NCBI GenBank assembly: GCA_049700315.1
Contig: JBNAVN010000090.1
Coordinates: forward strand, 1-6,423
From: JAOAFX01 sp049700315
GTDB taxonomy: Bacteria; Hydrothermota; Tepidihabitantia; SM23-42; JAOAFX01
Direction: 5' to 3'
DNA: 6,423 bases
Shown one piece after another: positions 5,873-6,423 of the stretch (positions are counted from its first letter, which is position 1; every line of letters begins with the position of its first letter). Below the pieces are notes generated by a model. It did no database searches. It was not told the DNA's origin and saw nothing but the letters and a program-made list of their open reading frames with translations. Both the position numbers and the translations under genes were made by a program.

Positions 5873-6423
5873 TTACTCCAAAATGATTATCTTCATCATT
5901 TCCGTTCGGGCACTTGTTTCAGGACGTAAAAAGTATATACCACTACCAAGACCTTCAACTGAAAGGCTTATTCTATTTTTATCCCTTATATCCCCTAAAT
6001 TATAAGTTTTTACCCTCTGGCCAAGAGAGTTGTAAAGAGTAAGGTTAGATGGAATATCTCCATAAGGGGAAAGGATGAGCTCAATCCTATTCCTTACTGG
6101 ATTCTGGGCAGGTCTTATCCAAAAAGCCATCTTACTCTCTTTTTCCTCAATACCACCACCATAGAACTCATAAACCTGAAGACCAGCATCATAATCCGCA
6201 ACATAGGCATAGGAGCCTGAGACATAGACACCCCAAGCAGGTGTATCATAATAGCCTGCCTCATAGGGGCTTTGTGGGTTTGAGACATTTATAATCCGAA
6301 GACCAGAACCACCATCAGCAACATAGGCATAGGAGCCCGAGACATAGACACCCCAAGCCCAACCAGGGGTATCATAATAGCCTGCCTCATAAGGGCTTTG
6401 TGGGTTTGAGACATCTATAATCC
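5873..6423 (-). CDS. Secreted LVIVD-repeat protein with Por/T9SS-like C-terminal sorting domain (3' part)
   Basis: The reading frame is open from the window edge to a TAA at 5873-5875, giving 182 C-terminal residues; the start lies outside. The Met at 6130 is internal, because the frame continues upstream without a stop. Two units of about 40 and 42 residues each contain RIINVSNPQSPYEAGYY-type sequence followed by WGVYVSGSYAYVAD, the LVIVD pattern of extracellular beta-propeller proteins. A linker (GGGIEEKESK) leads to the tail: an NPVRNRIEL start, SNLTLYNSLGQRVKTY, a GLGSGIYFLRPE turn and KIIILE at the end. This is the arrangement of the Por secretion-tail (T9SS type A) domain, which directs export and surface attachment or release. 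No T9SS machinery is in the window, so the route is inferred. No ligand can be named. Confidence 0.85.
   Translation of the reverse strand, partial: IIDVSNPQSPYEAGYYDTPGWAWGVYVSGSYAYVADGGSGLRIINVSNPQSPYEAGYYDTPAWGVYVSGSYAYVADYDAGLQVYEFYGGGIEEKESKMAFWIRPAQNPVRNRIELILSPYGDIPSNLTLYNSLGQRVKTYNLGDIRDKNRISLSVEGLGSGIYFLRPETSARTEMMKIIILE
6181..6423 (-). repeat. Near-identical coding repeats of 120 and 126 bp
   Basis: Unit A (6181-6300, 40 codons) and unit B (from 6301, cut by the window edge; 42 codons by alignment) are nearly identical in DNA, including third codon positions. Unit B carries six extra bases near 6360, turning PAWG into PGWAWG without shifting the frame. Third-position identity indicates recent duplication or gene conversion inside the gene. 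More copies are expected beyond the right edge. Confidence 0.85.

Noticed and set aside
5873..6130. A separate 85-residue gene starting at the ATG at 6130
   Set aside because: The same frame is open for another 97 codons up to the window edge and encodes the repeat units, so this Met is internal to a longer protein.

Overview
The window is a stretch of bacterial chromosome, AT-rich by eye, with tightly packed short operons and two structured intergenic regions (1-388 and 5499-5872). Bacterial identity rests on an initiator tRNA with the bacterial C1:U72 mismatch, sigma70-type promoters, an HU/IHF protein and an FmdB-type zinc ribbon. The right edge carries a protein with LVIVD-type repeats and a Por/T9SS-like C-terminal sorting tail. 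That tail is common in Bacteroidetes and related FCB or candidate phyla (WOR-3-like lineages, for example). The lineage guess is an inference, and nothing in the window fixes it.

Plus strand, left half: the window opens in a 48-bp tandem pair of palindromic repeats. After a gene-free stretch, a consensus promoter (TTGACA, 16 bp, TATAAT; 354-381) drives tRNA-fMet (389-460). The tRNA is followed without a visible terminator by a 55-residue, extremely basic small protein (483-650), an FmdB-family zinc-ribbon protein (660-887) and an HU/IHF-family DNA-binding protein (900-1193). The gaps are 22, 9 and 12 bp, so these probably form one transcription unit. A nitroreductase-family flavoprotein (1265-1840) follows after 71 bp.

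Minus strand, middle: three genes run from 5498 down to 1888. They encode a membrane M48 (HtpX-like) metalloprotease with an unusual C-terminal extension (a GYF_2-like segment plus two TFIIB-type zinc ribbons), an endonuclease III (Nth) that overlaps it by 14 bp, and a Wzx-type polysaccharide flippase 25 bp further on. They look like one operon of functionally unrelated genes: membrane protein quality control, base-excision repair and surface glycan export. Its candidate promoter places the transcription start at or next to the protease start codon, which suggests a leaderless mRNA. The operon converges on the nitroreductase gene with only 47 bp between the stops.

Right edge: a 374-bp gene-free region full of small palindromes, including a perfect 14-bp-arm hairpin at 5674-5704, separates the protease from the 3' end of a minus-strand gene that runs off the window. 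That gene encodes a secreted repeat protein ending in the sorting tail.

I see no mobile element, CRISPR array, phage gene or obvious defence system. The items most worth a second look are the multidomain M48 protease, the GTAG-plus-hairpin repeats in the intergenic regions, and the small basic protein behind tRNA-fMet.
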